In this document: positions 44,092 through 64,000 of the stretch, piece by piece
Layout: the number at the start of each line of letters is the position of its first letter
Numbering within the stretch: position 1 is the first letter of the stretch
Assembly (NCBI GenBank): GCA_004194705.1
Contig: SADC01000845.1
Coordinates: 186,001 to 250,000 of the forward strand
From: Ditylenchus dipsaci
Taxonomy: Eukaryota > Nematoda > Chromadorea > Rhabditida > Anguinidae
Direction: 5' to 3'
Length of the DNA stretch: 64,000 bases
The notes under the pieces: model-generated
The model's input: only the letters and a program-made list of their open reading frames with translations
Database searches by the model: none
What the model was told of the DNA's origin: nothing
Program-made: the position numbers and the translations under genes

Positions 44092-44770
44092 GTATCTAAT
44101 ACTTTGAAAAGCCTGTCATGGTTTCTGCAAAATGTACAAAAGAGGCCGATACCGGAGTGTGGCGGGAATTCAAATAACTGCTACTTTTTAATTTGTTTTC
44201 TATTTATAACTTCGGATTGCTTTACAAGAATCTTTAAAAAAGATCTTTTAGTGAAGTCTTTGAAAAAACACCACTTGAGATTTCCTGGTAAGCCTAAGTC
44301 GCCGTCCGTGAACGAGCCATAAGAGATCTTTTATATACAGCTCTTAGTACTAATTACTAATCTGTTTAGAACAAACAGGATATGTTCAGGCTGAGTCGTA
44401 CAAACTGCACCACTTTTTTATTTTCGCCTTTTTTACCTTTCTGCCGTTTTTTCAACTAATTTTAATTAACAAAAAAGAGGCAATATATTTATTTGTTAAT
44501 ATCTGTCTTTTAGATGACTTAATAAATTGTTGGCTGCAACCTCGATTTTTTTGGATTTCACCGGTCCGAGAAAGCCCTTGACAAAATTTCTAAAAATTAT
44601 GCTATTTTTACGACTCACCCTGTACATGCAGTGTGGTTTGTGTATTAAACGAATAGAATACGAGAAAAATAATGAAGAAGATAACGACAATTTTATATTT
44701 GGGTTATAACTTTTGTGAAGTAAATAAATAAGTCGGGATGAAGCTGTCCTTCTAAAAATTAGAGAAAAAC
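44092..44770. other. Region 3' of p38 gene A
   Basis: Follows the p38 A stop codon in the direction of transcription and probably contains its 3' UTR. TTTATT (AATAAA on the minus strand) near 44415 could be the poly(A) signal. An open frame on the minus strand (44774-44496) overlaps but has no recognisable product. Confidence 0.4.
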
Positions 44771-53142
<8,372 letters not shown>

Positions 53143-53461
53143 GTCCTTGCTCTTCTCCAGAAATGCACCTGGTTTTACCACCTTAAACAAATTAATATAT
53201 GTTAAATTAAACAAAAGCAGTATATAATAATATAACTGAGAATGCAAAACAATCATTAAGATAAACTCATAAAAGATCGTATTGCTGAGTATCCAAAAGT
53301 TTTACACAACAAAAATTAAATAAATAAATAACATATAAAGTTTTATGTACATAATGCCAACAACAACAATGTGCTACTGGCTAGTTATGTAGAAAATGTT
53401 TGCATATCTTCTTCTTGGAGGGTTTGTTTATCACAGTTGTCTACCAACATAGTCTCTTCTC

Positions 53462-56400
53462 CTACAACATTACCATTGTGGTTGCAATTGGTTTTGCTTT
53501 GCTTGCATTGTACTGCTGTATTTCTTGCCATATTGTTTCTAAGCAAAAAGATTACAAATAAAAAAATCTTTTTTTGTTTGCTTATAAATCAAATATATCG
53601 GAGGTTTTAGGAAATATGATTAGTTTAAATTTATTAGAAAGTGCAGGGTTGAAAATACAAAATTCATGTATGGTCAGAAATTTCTGCTATGTTATAAAAA
53701 AATAACAGAATGTTTATGAGAAGTGTTTTAGGTTATACGGTTATTGACGCTCCCAGAAAACTGCTGAAAAAACCTTTGGTTAAATGGCATTTTAAAAAAT
53801 CTTGCTAAACTTGGGTCTCAAAACTTTTTTATATATTTAAGGCTACATTCACACATTTTGTTTGACACAACCGTGTTTGAAACTCATGTTTGTCAATAAC
53901 TTTTGCTAAAAAAGCTTTCGACTAGATTTTTTTTCGCATTCAGCTCCCCAGTAAGTGCCGAAGCCGAATTAGTAGACACCAAGACTATGCACGAGTTCTC
54001 ACAATATAAATTAGAATTTTAATTTGTTTGACACTCGGTCATGTTCTGTTTGGCACTCAAATCATATTCCTGTCCGAGTGTCAAACAAATCGAAATTTTT
54101 CTGTACTTTGTAAAAACTCGTGCATGGTCTTGGTATTTACAAATTACTGGGAAACTGAATGCAAAAAATATCGTTGAAAGCACTTTTTCAGCAAAAGTTC
54201 TGGGCAAACATCAGTGTCAAACACGGTTGTGTCAAACAAGAGGTGGGAATGTAGCCTAGAAAGCGGCCACTAACTACTAAGGACATCCAATATTTGAATT
54301 GGCGGTGGACAAAATTTTGGGTGAATTTTTGAAGTGATAATACCCTGTGATATAATTTGCGATCCATATATTGCTCTCAAAAACTAACCTCTCCAGTCAT
54401 GTGTACTTTTAGCTATATCATTTTCTTCTTCAATGTTAAACGGTTTCTCCACTACTGCTCATCCGTCGGCATAGAGTACTCCTTCATATAAGGCTAAAGA
54501 TTATAAGTTATTAATTTTCAGCTTTTATACTCGAAATTTTCTGGCACTTATTGGGTTGGGGGGGGGGGGCGGGTTTTTCACTTATATAAAAATAGTGTTT
54601 AAATGACTCCTAAGTAATTTTTATATGCTTAAAACGATAAAAAAGTTATTTTCTGACATTTTTCCACACAAAAATGGATTTTTAGAAAAAAAATTTTTTG
54701 ACTAAAATTCGACTTTTTGCCTTGGTCCCCAAGGCAATCCAACCTGAAAGGGTACCTGGATACCACAAAAAGATGAATTTGAACATAGTTTTGTTGACTG
54801 GGGCCTACCGCATAAAGAAACTCTGGTATGCATACATTTTTATGCATCCAGAGTCACTTACGAGTGATTTGCGTCTAAGGTATGTGGGTGTGCGCATCTC
54901 AACCCCAAGCAACCAAGCCCCTGCGCCCCGAAGGGGCGCAGGGGCTTGGTTGGTTAGAGATGCGCGCACTCACTTACCTAGACATAATTCCGAGCTAGAC
55001 TCTTGATTAAAAATGCATAAAGAGACTCTTTTTGCCCAGCTCCAGTGACCAAAACAGGGTAGAATACCTTAATACAAGGAAATTTGCCTTGGTCCCCCAA
55101 GACAAAAAGTCAAAAAATTTTTTCCAAAAATACCATTTTTGTGTGGAAAAATGTTAGAAATTGACTTTCTTATCGTTTTAAGCATATAAATATTACTTAG
55201 GAGTCGTTTAAACACTATTTTTAAATAAGTGAAAAAACCCGCCCCCCCCCAACCCAATAAGTTCCATTTTTCTTATTTTCTATATTTGTGTCTATTTTTA
55301 ACCGAGGGCTTAACCGAGCACTGAAAAAAAAATAACAAAAAGAGTTTTGATGGAGTAGTAATTTTAGCATGTTTTTATTATAGTAAGTGTTTCGTTAGTT
55401 GTGTTTCGTTTTTTTAGTCAAATGTAAATTATTTTTTAGTATCTGTAAATACCTATAACTAAATATATTTACATTTTGAAGGGCTTCCTCTACTGATATC
55501 CTAAAAATAAAATTATTATCAAAAGCTTTTACATCCAAAATAATGAACCTTCTATCTGGGTCCATTACTAGAATCTTGTCTAGCAGATCAATAGCCTCTT
55601 CTGGACAATGACGAAAATGTTCTCGGAAGTTTTTCCTAGCACCCACAAATTCACCAATAATTAGCAGGTATAGAGGCAAGGAGTGTGTGTGGAGCACTTA
55701 CTAATGCCTCCCATTCGCTCGATCACCATCCTCATAGCTGGACTATTCTGTTGTTCTATTTTGGCCATAAGCTCTTCACCCGGACTGCCACACAGCCGAA
55801 TAATAAGGCGATATTGTTCCATAGCTTCACTGCCCGGGAACAACACTTTACCGGTTAGCAGTTCTGCCAGGATACACCTAATTTTTCATTCAAAATGTCC
55901 ATGCCAGATACTGTGCCAACTAATTACCCCACAGACCACACATCTGCTTTGGCCTGAATATGCAAAACTGTGAATGGGAAAGATCGTTTTGTCACTTACA
56001 CTATATGAGACATTGTTCCAATAGATCACTTCTGGGGATCTGTACCATCTGAAATTTTTCAAATTATTGTGATTTTTGACACATAAAACTCAAACGCAGG
56101 CATGGTTTGATGCAAAAGGGGCTCTAATTTAAAAAATGTATTTGCTATACATTTTATGAGGTGTGACGTTTTCTTGCATGTTTATCATTTATAATATATT
56201 TATCGCTTTTTCTTGCTTTGCTTATTGCTTATTACTAAAGCAAGACATACAGTCAACTCCCGATTTAGTGTACACCCGGTGATCGGCTCCAGGTGTACAA
56301 TGAATCGAGTGTACACTAAATCGAGGGTTCATTCTAGTCATTTTAATTTACCGCCAGCCAAAATGATTTAATCCAGGTGTACACTAAACCGAGGTGCACA

Positions 56401-59093
56401 CTAAATCCGGTGTACACTAAATCGAGAGTCGACTGTATGCTGAAACAAGTAAAAATGTGGTTTTCCAAAAGTGACAATTTTTTCTGCCATATAAACTTTA
56501 ATAATCATCATTATTCTCGATTAAAACACTGTCCTCTCTAACAATTACAACACTCTGAGGGGGCTGAAAAATAACCCCTACTTCGTAGGATACACAGAAA
56601 TAATGAGTTTTTTAAACTTTTGGTAAAAATTTTAACGGAAATGAAAAGAGAGGACGAAGTGCGCCTCCAGACAACCAAAGTACTAATCCTAGGGTGTTTA
56701 AAGTCCAATTCTGGGACTGGACGAAACGAAATATTAAAAAAAACATTATTTAGTTAAAATTGCTCGGCTTGAGTTACAATCCCCCCCCCCCACAGGGACT
56801 GCTCGGATGGAGGAGATAACATCATATTCGTGTTTCTCGACCCCGATTTCATGAGAAAGCCGCGTGTTTTTTTAATTTTTCGAAAAAAAAAAATTTTCAA
56901 TCCACAGGGCGGGTATCATGGTTTTTTAGTCAAAATTTGAAAAATTTAAATTGGCGCCTTTTGAATTTTAAGGGAATAAGGGCTGTATAGGGAGGGGAAG
57001 GGAATAAAAGGGGGCCACTAATCACACAGGGCCACTAACAAGAAGATGTTGAACATAGTTTCGAATACTGGGGCCTACCGCATAAATAAACTCTGGTATG
57101 CATGCTTTTTTATGCATCCAGAGTCACTTTCGAGTGATTTGTGTCTAAGGTATGTGGGTGTGCGCATCTCAACTCCAAGCCCCCAAGCCCCCTGCGCCCC
57201 GAAGGGGGCGCAGGGGCTTGAGAGTTAGAGATGCGCGCACTCACTTACCTTAGACATGATTCCGAGAAGTACTCTTGACCATAAAATGCATATAGAGTCG
57301 TTTTTGCCACGGCCCAGTTGAAAAACATGGTGAGGCAGTCGAAGAATACATATATTTACTTTTATATTGTTCTGCCATAAAAGTGCCCCCTTTTATTCCT
57401 TCCCCTCCCAATACAGCCCTTATTCCCTTTTAAATTTAAAAGGCGCCAATTTAAATTTTTCAAATTTTGACTAAAAAAACCATGATACCCCCTGTGGATT
57501 GAAAAATTTTTTTTTCGAAAAATTAAAAAACACGCGGCTTTCTCATGAAATCGGGGTCGAGAAACACGAATATGATGTTATCTCCTCCATCCGAGCAGTC
57601 CCTGTGGGGGGGGGATTGTAAACTGCAACCAATTGCTCACCTAGATATGACATATGCTGTGAGATTATCACCATTTGTGGACACCTATACAAGACAATAT
57701 ATACAAAAAAAATTATCTAAAAAACCTACAGTTCGAGCTAGACCAAATCCAAAACAGTCAGATCACATTCTTCTGTGATAGCTAGGTTGCTAGGCTTGAG
57801 ATCTCTATGAATTACCTGCAAAACTTCAAATTTAGTCTTAAAAACATTATCTTCTTCAAGAAAATTATTTACATTGGCAGAATGGAGGTATTGAGAGCTC
57901 GCAGCAGCTGATAAATGATGTATTTGATGTGATCATAATTTATCAATCTAATGCCAGTACTCTTTTGTTTGTCCAACACTTGTTTCAAACTCACTCCTGC
58001 GTAGCTGGTCACTATATATCTGCAAAAGCAGCAATTTAAAAAAATGTATATTCATAGCAAAAGTCTTACACATTTTTGAAAGAGCGAAAGTCTATGTCAG
58101 GGGTGTACAAATCGGCGAAACTAAAAATTAAAATATATTTTTGAAGAATGAGAACAGCAAAAGTTCAACCTGATAATATTCTCATGATTTATTAATTGCA
58201 GAAGCTTTAATTCTCGAAATACTCTTCGGGCTTTTACTTGACTACTGCAACAAAAAAGTACTGTAATTGTTTGTTTACATAAAAATTAGCAAAAATGACC
58301 TGAACGGATCATACCTGCAAGATAAAATTTATAGAGAAAATTCATAAGCAACTTTTAACAGTCTAGTAGAGTAAATACGGATATTGACGAATTCAAAAAA
58401 TACATACAGAAAAAATGGCTTCAAAATAAGTACGTCAAATTTTTGTGTGTATTGGTAAATGGTATTCTGGCATGTCTGGAAATGGGCAAACCTGTTTCTT
58501 GCCGCAGATCACTTTTTTATAAAAATGTTTTTGCCGCTAAAATACTTTTTCTGCCACTCCGCCTTTTTTGTTTTGCCGTGAAAACTCGTTTTGCAGAAAG
58601 AAAACAATATTTTTCTGCGGCAGAAAAATATTTTTTGTGCCAGAAAAAAGTTTTTTTGCGGCAGAAAAATGAGGGCAAAAAAAATTTTTGTCTTCTGGAA
58701 AAACCCACCTCGTTGGGATGAAAAGTTTCCCAAAATTTTGAGAATATACTGTACGCTAAAAATCGCAAAATAATTTGTTATACCATTTTCGAGGTAAAGT
58801 TAACATTATCGATTATTCTTATTGCGAATCGACTTTATGCTAAGCTTAACAACGCTTACATTTTTTTGACTGCTAACTCCACTCCATCAGCTGTTTTCAC
58901 CTTGCTAAAAATATGAAAACCACCTTGTTCATTTGTTCCATACCAAAACTCACATGACATTACCGTAGTTTCCGCCACCCAAGTAATCGCAAAATGAATA
59001 CTCTGCTGGCAAAGCATACTCCACAGTGTTACAATTGATAAGTGAATAAGAGCGAGTTGCATTCACTGAAGTAGCTGGAAACAAACTTTGCAT
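53462..59093 (-). CDS. p38 MAP kinase B (TAY activation loop), four single-base breaks
   Basis: Second p38-type kinase, directly upstream of p38 A on the same strand. Fourteen exons: 59093-58954, 58904-58860, 58244-58170, 58120-58070, 58019-57873, 57815-57730, 57684-57641, 56048-56000, 55953-55928, 55877-55702, 55635-55549, 55500-55473, 54493-54389, 53538-53462. Motifs: glycine loop LGGGNYGNV, GVELAVKK lysine, RRVFRELKLLQLINHENII, VIHRDLKPSNLAI, DFGLA, NLTAYVISRWYRSPEVIYW, ADVWSVGCILAELLTGKVLF, LLDKILVMDPDRR, NPYMKEYSMPTDE, ending ETIWQEIQQYN. One restored base each near 57908 (A), 57751 (T), 55635 (G) and 54445 (C) makes all phases agree: 379 residues. The dual phosphorylation site is T-A-Y rather than the p38 T-G-Y. 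The start ATG at 59093 is the first in frame. Confidence 0.9.
53840..54262. mobile_element. AGGCTACATTC foldback in the last intron of p38 B
   Basis: Left end TTAAGGCTACATTCACACA, right end GGGAATGTAGCCTAG. Arms share TTGTTTGACACAACCGTGTTTGA and ACCAAGACTATGCACGAG. The target duplication is unclear. Confidence 0.6.
54545..55262. mobile_element. GGGTTGGGGGGGCGGGTTTTTC foldback in a p38 B intron
   Basis: Outer arms CTTATTGGGTTGG plus G run, and C run plus CCAACCCAATAAG. Middle arms share TTAAATGACTCCTAAGTAAT and GCTTAAAACGATAAAA. The core is a GC-rich hairpin around CCCCTGCGCCCCGAAGGGG with GAGATGCGC words, as in the 28010-28790 element. A fragment of the GACTCCTAAGTAATTTTTGAG arm is also in an MTERF4 intron at 32740-32830. 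Confidence 0.65.
56248..56437. mobile_element. Tigger-type MITE with CAGTCAACTCCCGATTTAG ends
   Basis: Element 56250-56435, ends CAGTCAACTCCCGATTTAGT and the inverse of CAGTCGACTCTCGATTTAGT, with TA at 56248-56249 and 56436-56437. CAGT..TCTCG ends with a TA target fit pogo/Tigger MITEs. In a p38 B intron. Confidence 0.75.
56765..57622. mobile_element. GGGCTGTATAGGGAGGGG-family foldback in a p38 B intron
   Basis: Outer arms TTACAATCCCCCCC / GGGGGGATTGTAA and CAGGGACTGCTCGGATGGAG with inverse at 57585. Middle arms GGCGCCTTTTGAATTTTAAG and GGGAGGGGAAGGGAATAAAAG. The core is the CCCCCTGCGCCCCGAAGG hairpin and GAGAGTTAGAGATGCGCGCAC. It ends 19 bp from exon 7 of p38 B. Confidence 0.68.
58505..58720. 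repeat. TTTTTCTGCGGCAGAAAAAT words in a p38 B intron
   Basis: The words TTTTTGCCGC, TTTTTCTGCGGCAGAAAAA and GCCAGAAAAAAG repeat with alternating orientation, so the block can pair with itself. All open frames here on either strand come from this composition. Confidence 0.5.
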
Positions 59094-60119
59094 CACTTTT
59101 CTTTAGCTGTCAAATTTATCTATAGTAGGACATCTATGAGAAGCTAATTAAAAGAAAAAAAATTGGAAAAAATTTTATAAAATTATTTGTTAGCATCATA
59201 CAGTAGAAAAACGGACAAATGCAGACTAAAATTATTTATTTCAGAAAACGGACAAAAAAAGACTAGCATATAACAGGAATTTGAAAAAAAAAATATACCT
59301 GACTTTTCTAGTTTATTTTATTTTGATCTTCCTATCAAGGTTTTAGAGTTACATTACTTTTTAACCAATAATTTGGTTAAAATTACCATTGTCGATCAAT
59401 TAGATGACTAAATTTTCAAATTAGTTGTGCTGTGTGCTGTCAAAATGAGCAAACAAAAAGTAGAAAGTTATTTTACTTTCGATTTGATTTTCTTCTTTGT
59501 TGTCATTTCAATCATTTGGTTCAGACTTTATTCAACGCAGTCATTTAAGAAAATAGAATTTATGGAGCTTTACACAAGTAAAAATTCTAGAGTAAACATG
59601 GTTAAATATCCTTAAAAATTATCTTAATAAAATGCTCTGCAAAATCAACTAGATGGCAAAAGTTATCTGACTAGGCACTGAAGAGGGAGAAGTTATAATA
59701 AAACATTGAGCATTTTTTTGTTAAAGCACTGAATTATTGTGGCACATCACAAAAACTAAAAAATAAAATTGGGCAAAAAATATTCTGAAGAAAAAGCAAG
59801 GGTGAGATTTTTTTAATACAAGTTACAACTATGAACAAATTTGCGCAGAGATGCTGTAAAGCTGTGTTCACTGGTTAGAGCAAGTCAAAGTCAAAGCTAT
59901 GCATAAACACTCAGTGAAAGTTTTATACTACCTTGGCTAAGGTATGGCAAGTTTTAACCAAGAATCGTGGCCAATAAATGCCGAAGATTTGCTCACCAAT
60001 ATTTATTTATTTATATTTTTTGGTCACCTGACTATGATTCTTGGCCAAATTTTCACCGATTTACTATAAAGTCTTTGTCTTTGACTTTCTCTGGCTAAAC
60101 CTAGTGTGACTGTCAGTAC
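59094..60119. other. Intergenic region between p38 B and the membrane-protein gene
   Basis: It contains the likely promoter of p38 B (no clear TATA element) and a foldback at about 59862-60105 (CACTGGTTAGAGCAAGTC facing GACTTTCTCTGGCTAAACC, with AAAGTCAAAG). A 57-codon open frame on the plus strand (MSKQKVESYFTFD, then the hydrophobic LIFFFVVISIIWF, from about 59445) could be a one-pass small membrane protein, but nothing else supports it. Confidence 0.35.
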
Positions 60120-61872
60120 TCAACGACTTCTATTGGACATGGACCTCTTGACTGGAGCTCCCACAGATTTTGCACGCTGTTGATTGGCAGTCAAAGAGAC
60201 TTGTGAATGACGAGGACTGCCTGAACCACCAGGAGGGCCCATTGAATTGGTTCTCTGATTTTCGAAGCCTCCGTAAAAGGCATCAGCACTGGCTGGATAT
60301 CTTAAATATGGATCATAGTTAACCATAAACATCAAAAAATTAAGAAATATGTATGCCTGTTGGCAGAGACAGCTCGCAGGGTGTTGTAAGGACTGGCCAA
60401 GAAGCTGGTTGGTGAACGTCCATGCAACGAGATTGACGATTGGCCGGGCATCCTAAAATTTGCTTCTTGTAATAAATGCTGAACGAGTGGAGAAAATCTA
60501 CAAACAGCCTACACTGGAGGGTAAAGCTTCATTTCGGCATTTGGGTTTAACAAAGTGGAGCGAGCATACGGATTTTCTAGTACTGGATAGGCAGGCGGAG
60601 GTAGTGGCTGATACGGATTTGTCTCATACATAGCTCTCGGTTGCTAAACGACAACTTCTATACCTAACTCCATTTCGAGATAAAAACCTTGAAATGAGTG
60701 GTGTAGACAGTCACAGAAGCGGTTGGCCACGATGATGGTAATGCCGCAGTTTTTCATTGAGAAACTAAAATAACACTTAAATTTAAGTTATGCAAATCTA
60801 GGACAACCACTTAAAGATTGTCAGTCCTGGCCCCTTGACCACATTGTGGTCATGCTTTATAAATTCATTTTTGAAATGATGGTGGGTTACATAGTAAGAC
60901 ACATACTGTCGAATTAGGTTTCGTAATTGTGAATCTGAAACCCATCTGTAAAAGAGAAAATAAAAAGCAAAAGACTCTGCTCTTGCGTAACCTGTCGTCA
61001 TTTCAAAATTTCATTCATGATGACCACAACGTGGTCAGTGGCCCATATCACTATAAATTGATCTACATTTCTGACGAGTATTGTCTTATAAGCCCAAAAA
61101 ATATCTCATTTTGAAGCTGAGATTAAGATCTACCTAGATTCTTCAACTTTTTTTCTAAACTTTCTCTAGGACAGCCAAAATAAGGTTCACAAATATGACA
61201 TGGCCACTTTGTGGTCAACATGGTCGTCCTAGAGTTGAGAGTATTCTCTATTCTACAAACCTGCGATGTGCTAACAGAACAAATCATTCCGAGCCTAAAA
61301 ATATATTGTAGATTTTACTGAAAAAAGTTACCAAAGAAGCGAAGCAAAATAACACACAGCATTAGCAAAATGCCTACGACCAGCAAAATAGGTCCAGCAA
61401 TTTGAATTGGAGGAATGCGTTGAGCAAGCTCTTCATCCGGCCAAGTCCAAAATGGTGTTTTATAAAGCACAAAGTAGCCTAAGTAGACCATAAGGGCTCC
61501 ACCCAGAGCAAGAAACGTTCCAAAAGCCCAAACACAGACGACTGTTGATGACCCACGAAATTTGCTAAAACAAATAAAACTATAAAACGTTGGCAGAATA
61601 CTAAAAAAGCATACTTGGTTCTGTAAGGGAAGAAACCGAATTGTGCAGGATAGAGAATATCCCAACCTTTGGGATAGTAGTAGCTATAAATTTTATATAA
61701 ATATTTTATAAATATTTTTGCTTGACAACAGGAAGCAAACAATCTTACAAAAAAGGTCTCGTTGGGCCATTGGTCCAAAATGAAGAACTCTTTGGTTGCC
61801 AGTCCACTGGGAAGGGTCAAGTTGAAGTTCATCGGGATTAGCCTGAACCATTTCGTCTTTTTTATGGGCCAT
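60120..61872 (-). CDS. Two-pass membrane protein with Pro/Tyr-rich tail (unrecognised)
   Basis: Exon 1 (61872-61749) MAHKKDEMVQANPDELQLDP to NQRVLHFGPMAQRDLF; exon 2 (61683-61615) YYYPKGWDILYPAQFGFFPY; exon 3 (61564-61332) contains membrane helices VVCVWAFGTFLALGGALMVY and PILLVVGILLMLCVILLRFF separated by a short loop with WTWPDEELAQRIPP; exon 4 (61294-61261) GMICSVSTSQ. Later exons (about 60766-60690, 60642-60513, 60448-60357, 60300-60120) give PYQPLPPPAYPVLENPYA, SSISLHGRSPTSFLASPYN and a Ser/Arg end before TGA at 60122-60120. The exon 1 and exon 4 junctions each need one extra base in a run to keep frame. Both termini probably face the cytosol, with a PPxY-like tail. Family not recognised. 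Confidence 0.65.
60797..61237. mobile_element. CTAGGACRACCA foldback with GACCACAATGTGGTC core, in an intron
   Basis: Ends CTAGGACAACCACTTAAAG and the inverse of CTAGGACGACCATGTTGACC. Internal words GACCACATTGTGGTCATG and GACCACAACGTGGTCA are palindromic. A lone CTAGGACGACCACG end is at 61967. It fills most of the intron between exons 61261 and 60766 of the membrane-protein gene. Confidence 0.6.
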
Positions 61873-61989
61873 TTGATGGAATGCATCTAAAAACAGAGCT
61901 TGGTGAGATCCATTGGCGAATTTGTAGTTGGCTAGCTAGTTGCGTCCCATCCCTTACTTTTGACCCTAGGACGACCACGTTCACCACAA

Positions 61990-62780
61990 AAGTCATATTT
62001 GCAAAGCTTGGTTTGGCGTTCATAAAATACATTTAGAAAAATATTGGGTATTAACATAAATTCCAGGAATGCTCGTGTGAGATGCGCGCACTCACCCAGA
62101 AGGGGGCGCAGGGGGCTTGAGAGTTAAGCCGCTTTCACAATGAGTCTGGGACTCAGTGCGCGACCCGGCTTCCTTTTCGCTGTAATTTTTTTCTTGATTG
62201 CGAAAAAAAATTCTATTAGCATCATTTTGTAGCTGAGATTCAGGGCTTCAACATGAGCCATTCAGTATTAACATGTAATCATATAATTTCAGATAAAAAT
62301 GCCCAGTCTGACACTGAGTCTGACACTCGGTCTGAGTGCCCGTTTAGTGTCAGACTCAGTGTCAGACTGGGCATTTTTGTGTTAAATTTTGAAATCACAT
62401 GTTAATTTTCAATGGCTCATTTCGAAGCCCTTAATCTTAGTCACAAAATGGTACTGACAGAATTTTTTTTTGCAATCAAGAAAAAAAATTACAGCGAAAA
62501 GGAAGCCGGGTCGCGCACTAAGTCCCAGACCCATTGTGAAAGCGGCTTTAGAGATGCGCGCACGCACTTACCTCAGACATGATTCCGAGAAGTACTCTTG
62601 ACCATAAATGCATATAAAGTCTCTTTTTGCCACGGTCCAGTTGAAAAACATGGCGAGGCATTTGAAGAATACAAACATTTAAGGTTCTTACGTTCTGCCA
62701 TAAAAGTGGCCCCTTTTATTCCCTTCCCTCCCAATACAGCCCTTGTTCCTTTTTAAATCCGAAAAGGCGCCAATTTAAAT
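61990..62780. mobile_element. Partial GGGCTGTATTGGGAGGGG-family copy with an inserted MITE
   Basis: From 62075 the core words GAGATGCGCGCACTCAC, GGGGGCGCAGGGGGCTTGAG and AGAGTTA match the 56765-57622 copy. The match resumes after an inserted 421-bp element at GAGATGCGCGCACGCACTTAC, and continues to CCTCCCAATACAGCCC. The left arm is missing. Confidence 0.62.
62124..62550. mobile_element. Harbinger-like MITE with TTA target duplication
   Basis: Element 62127-62547, ends AGCCGCTTTCACAATGAGTC and inverse. TTA at 62124-62126 and 62548-62550. Undisturbed relatives of the host repeat (25787, 57225) read GAGAGTTAGAGATGCGCGC without a gap, so the empty site is known and the duplication is exactly TTA. 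Three-base TWA duplications are typical of PIF/Harbinger. Inner words GTAGCTGAGATTCAGGGCTT and CCCAGTCTGACACTGAG form the arms. Confidence 0.82.
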
Positions 62781-63409
62781 TTTTCCATTCCATCGAGGTT
62801 TTCAAAATTCGGACGCAGTTAACATAACGTCAATACACGAAAATAAACTTTTAGTGACTGTATGGGTTTATTTGAGTCAAAAAAAAATCGAGAGGTAAGG
62901 GGGACCAAGACGACTTCGGGGATCTTTTTTCTCATATTCCAAATCTAATTATGGCAAGCATAGTAAACATGAAAAAATGTTATTAGTCATAAATATCAGA
63001 TTTGCAACGTAGTTAGTAAAAGTGTGAGTTTGAGGGGGCCACGAACTTTGTGATCAACCTAATATTTAAGAGTCGCATTTTGAGAGACTCGACCTTGCGT
63101 CGGAAAGTCGGAAATTCGGGCATCGAGGTTTTCCATTGGATACTCTATTTACAATACGCTGAACACGATGGCGCCATCAGATAAAATAGTCCATTTTTGA
63201 GATATGGACCAGCGAAGCTGGTTACTCGGTGAGCGAACACGGACATAATTTCGTCGCGTCTAAAATTTCGTCGCATATTTTGCCTCAATAAATTGACCTG
63301 AAAGAGTACCTGGAGACCCCCAAAATATAGGATTTGAACATAATTTTGCTAACTGGGGCCTACCGCATAGAGCAACTCTGGTATACATACATTTTTATGC
63401 ATCTAGAGC

Positions 63410-64000
63410 AGGGTTTGCAAAAAAGACCTATTTTAGAGAATGCTAGTAGAAGACAAAATGTTAGCACTAGCATATTTAAAGTCTAGCAGGACATCATAAT
63501 TTTACTAGCATTTCTAAAAGTCTAGTAATAATGAAATGCAACCCTAGAATTTACAAAAGCTCGTTTTTGTCGTCGACTTCTAATAGCATCCATAAAAGTC
63601 AGGAAAAGGTAAAGCACAAAGCTAGCGTTTACAAAAGTTTGATTTCAAGTCAGATTTCTACTAGCATTTTTAAAAGTCTAGTAAAAACAGATCACCGAAC
63701 TAGCATTTACAAAAGTTTGTTTTTATAGTTAATTCTCCAATAGCATTTACGAAAGTTTGATTTTACAGTTAGTTCTCTACTAGCATTTACAAAAGTTTGT
63801 TTTTCAATCAGATTCCTACTAGCATTTTCTAAAGTCTAGTAAAAAAAGAAGGCTCAGCTGGCATTTCCGAAAGTTTTTTTGCTACAGATTTCTACTAGCA
63901 TTTTCTAAAATCTAGTGAAAGACAGAAAAGCGTCGAAAGCAACCACAGACTTCTATCAAATGCTACCAGAGAAATAACCACAAACTCAAAATTTATTAGA
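63410..64000. mobile_element. Second CAGGGTTTGCAAAAA element, inverted, cut by window end
   Basis: Starts CAGGGTTTGCAAAAAAGACC and continues with ATGCTAGTAGAAGAC, AAAATGTTAGCACTAGCATA and repeated TCTACTAGCATTT. This is the inverse of the right part of the 35395-36465 element. The far end lies beyond the window. Confidence 0.75.

Noticed and set aside
53371..53610. 79-codon plus-strand open frame
   Set aside because: It is antisense to the last coding exon of p38 B, which is supported by phase and by family alignment.

Overview
Kind of organism. This is AT-rich nuclear DNA from an animal, not a bacterium or phage. Genes are split by short introns (often 42-60 bp) with GT..AG borders, and the products are standard metazoan ones (two p38 MAP kinases, NFU1, an MTERF4-type mitochondrial factor, NOP2). 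A gene carried inside one transposon resembles a conserved protein I associate with nematodes, so a nematode or related ecdysozoan is my best guess, with moderate confidence. Most of the window is DNA transposons and their foldback (palindromic) derivatives, many nested in one another and many inside introns.

Layout. 1-9200: MITEs, a truncated 1.7-kb element copy, tandem repeats, and a transposase-bearing hAT element (4411-7617) with an exact 8-bp target duplication. 9200-11316: methyltransferase part of NOP2 (+). 11480-14340: three nested palindromes. 14397-20019: two more hAT elements and smaller foldbacks. 20100-22450: a 15-bp minisatellite split by a Merlin/ISXO2-like relic. 22450-30200: foldbacks, a MULE-like transposase relic, and stretches where I recognise nothing. 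30217-33366: intact MTERF4-like gene (-). 33478-38167: two abutting large hAT-type elements, one with a third nested in it. 38354-39399: intact NFU1 (-). 40625-43333: a small secreted-protein gene (-) whose first exon is split by a 2.2-kb hAT-type element that itself carries two gene-like bodies. 44771-53142: p38 gene A (-), with introns full of repeats. 53462-59093: p38 gene B (-), with a TAY activation loop. 60120-61872: a two-pass membrane protein (-). 61990-64000: repeats.

How the genes relate. The two p38 kinases are a tandem head-to-tail pair about 320 bp apart, which suggests local duplication. NFU1 (Fe-S cluster assembly) and the MTERF4-like protein (mitochondrial ribosome assembly) are both mitochondrial. 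NOP2 methylates large-subunit rRNA in the nucleolus. I see no evidence of joint regulation.

Sequence quality. NFU1 and MTERF4 read through without a break, every exon phase matching. NOP2, both p38 genes and the membrane-protein gene carry single-base frame breaks, nearly all at runs of identical bases. Either these are base-calling errors or the genes are decaying.
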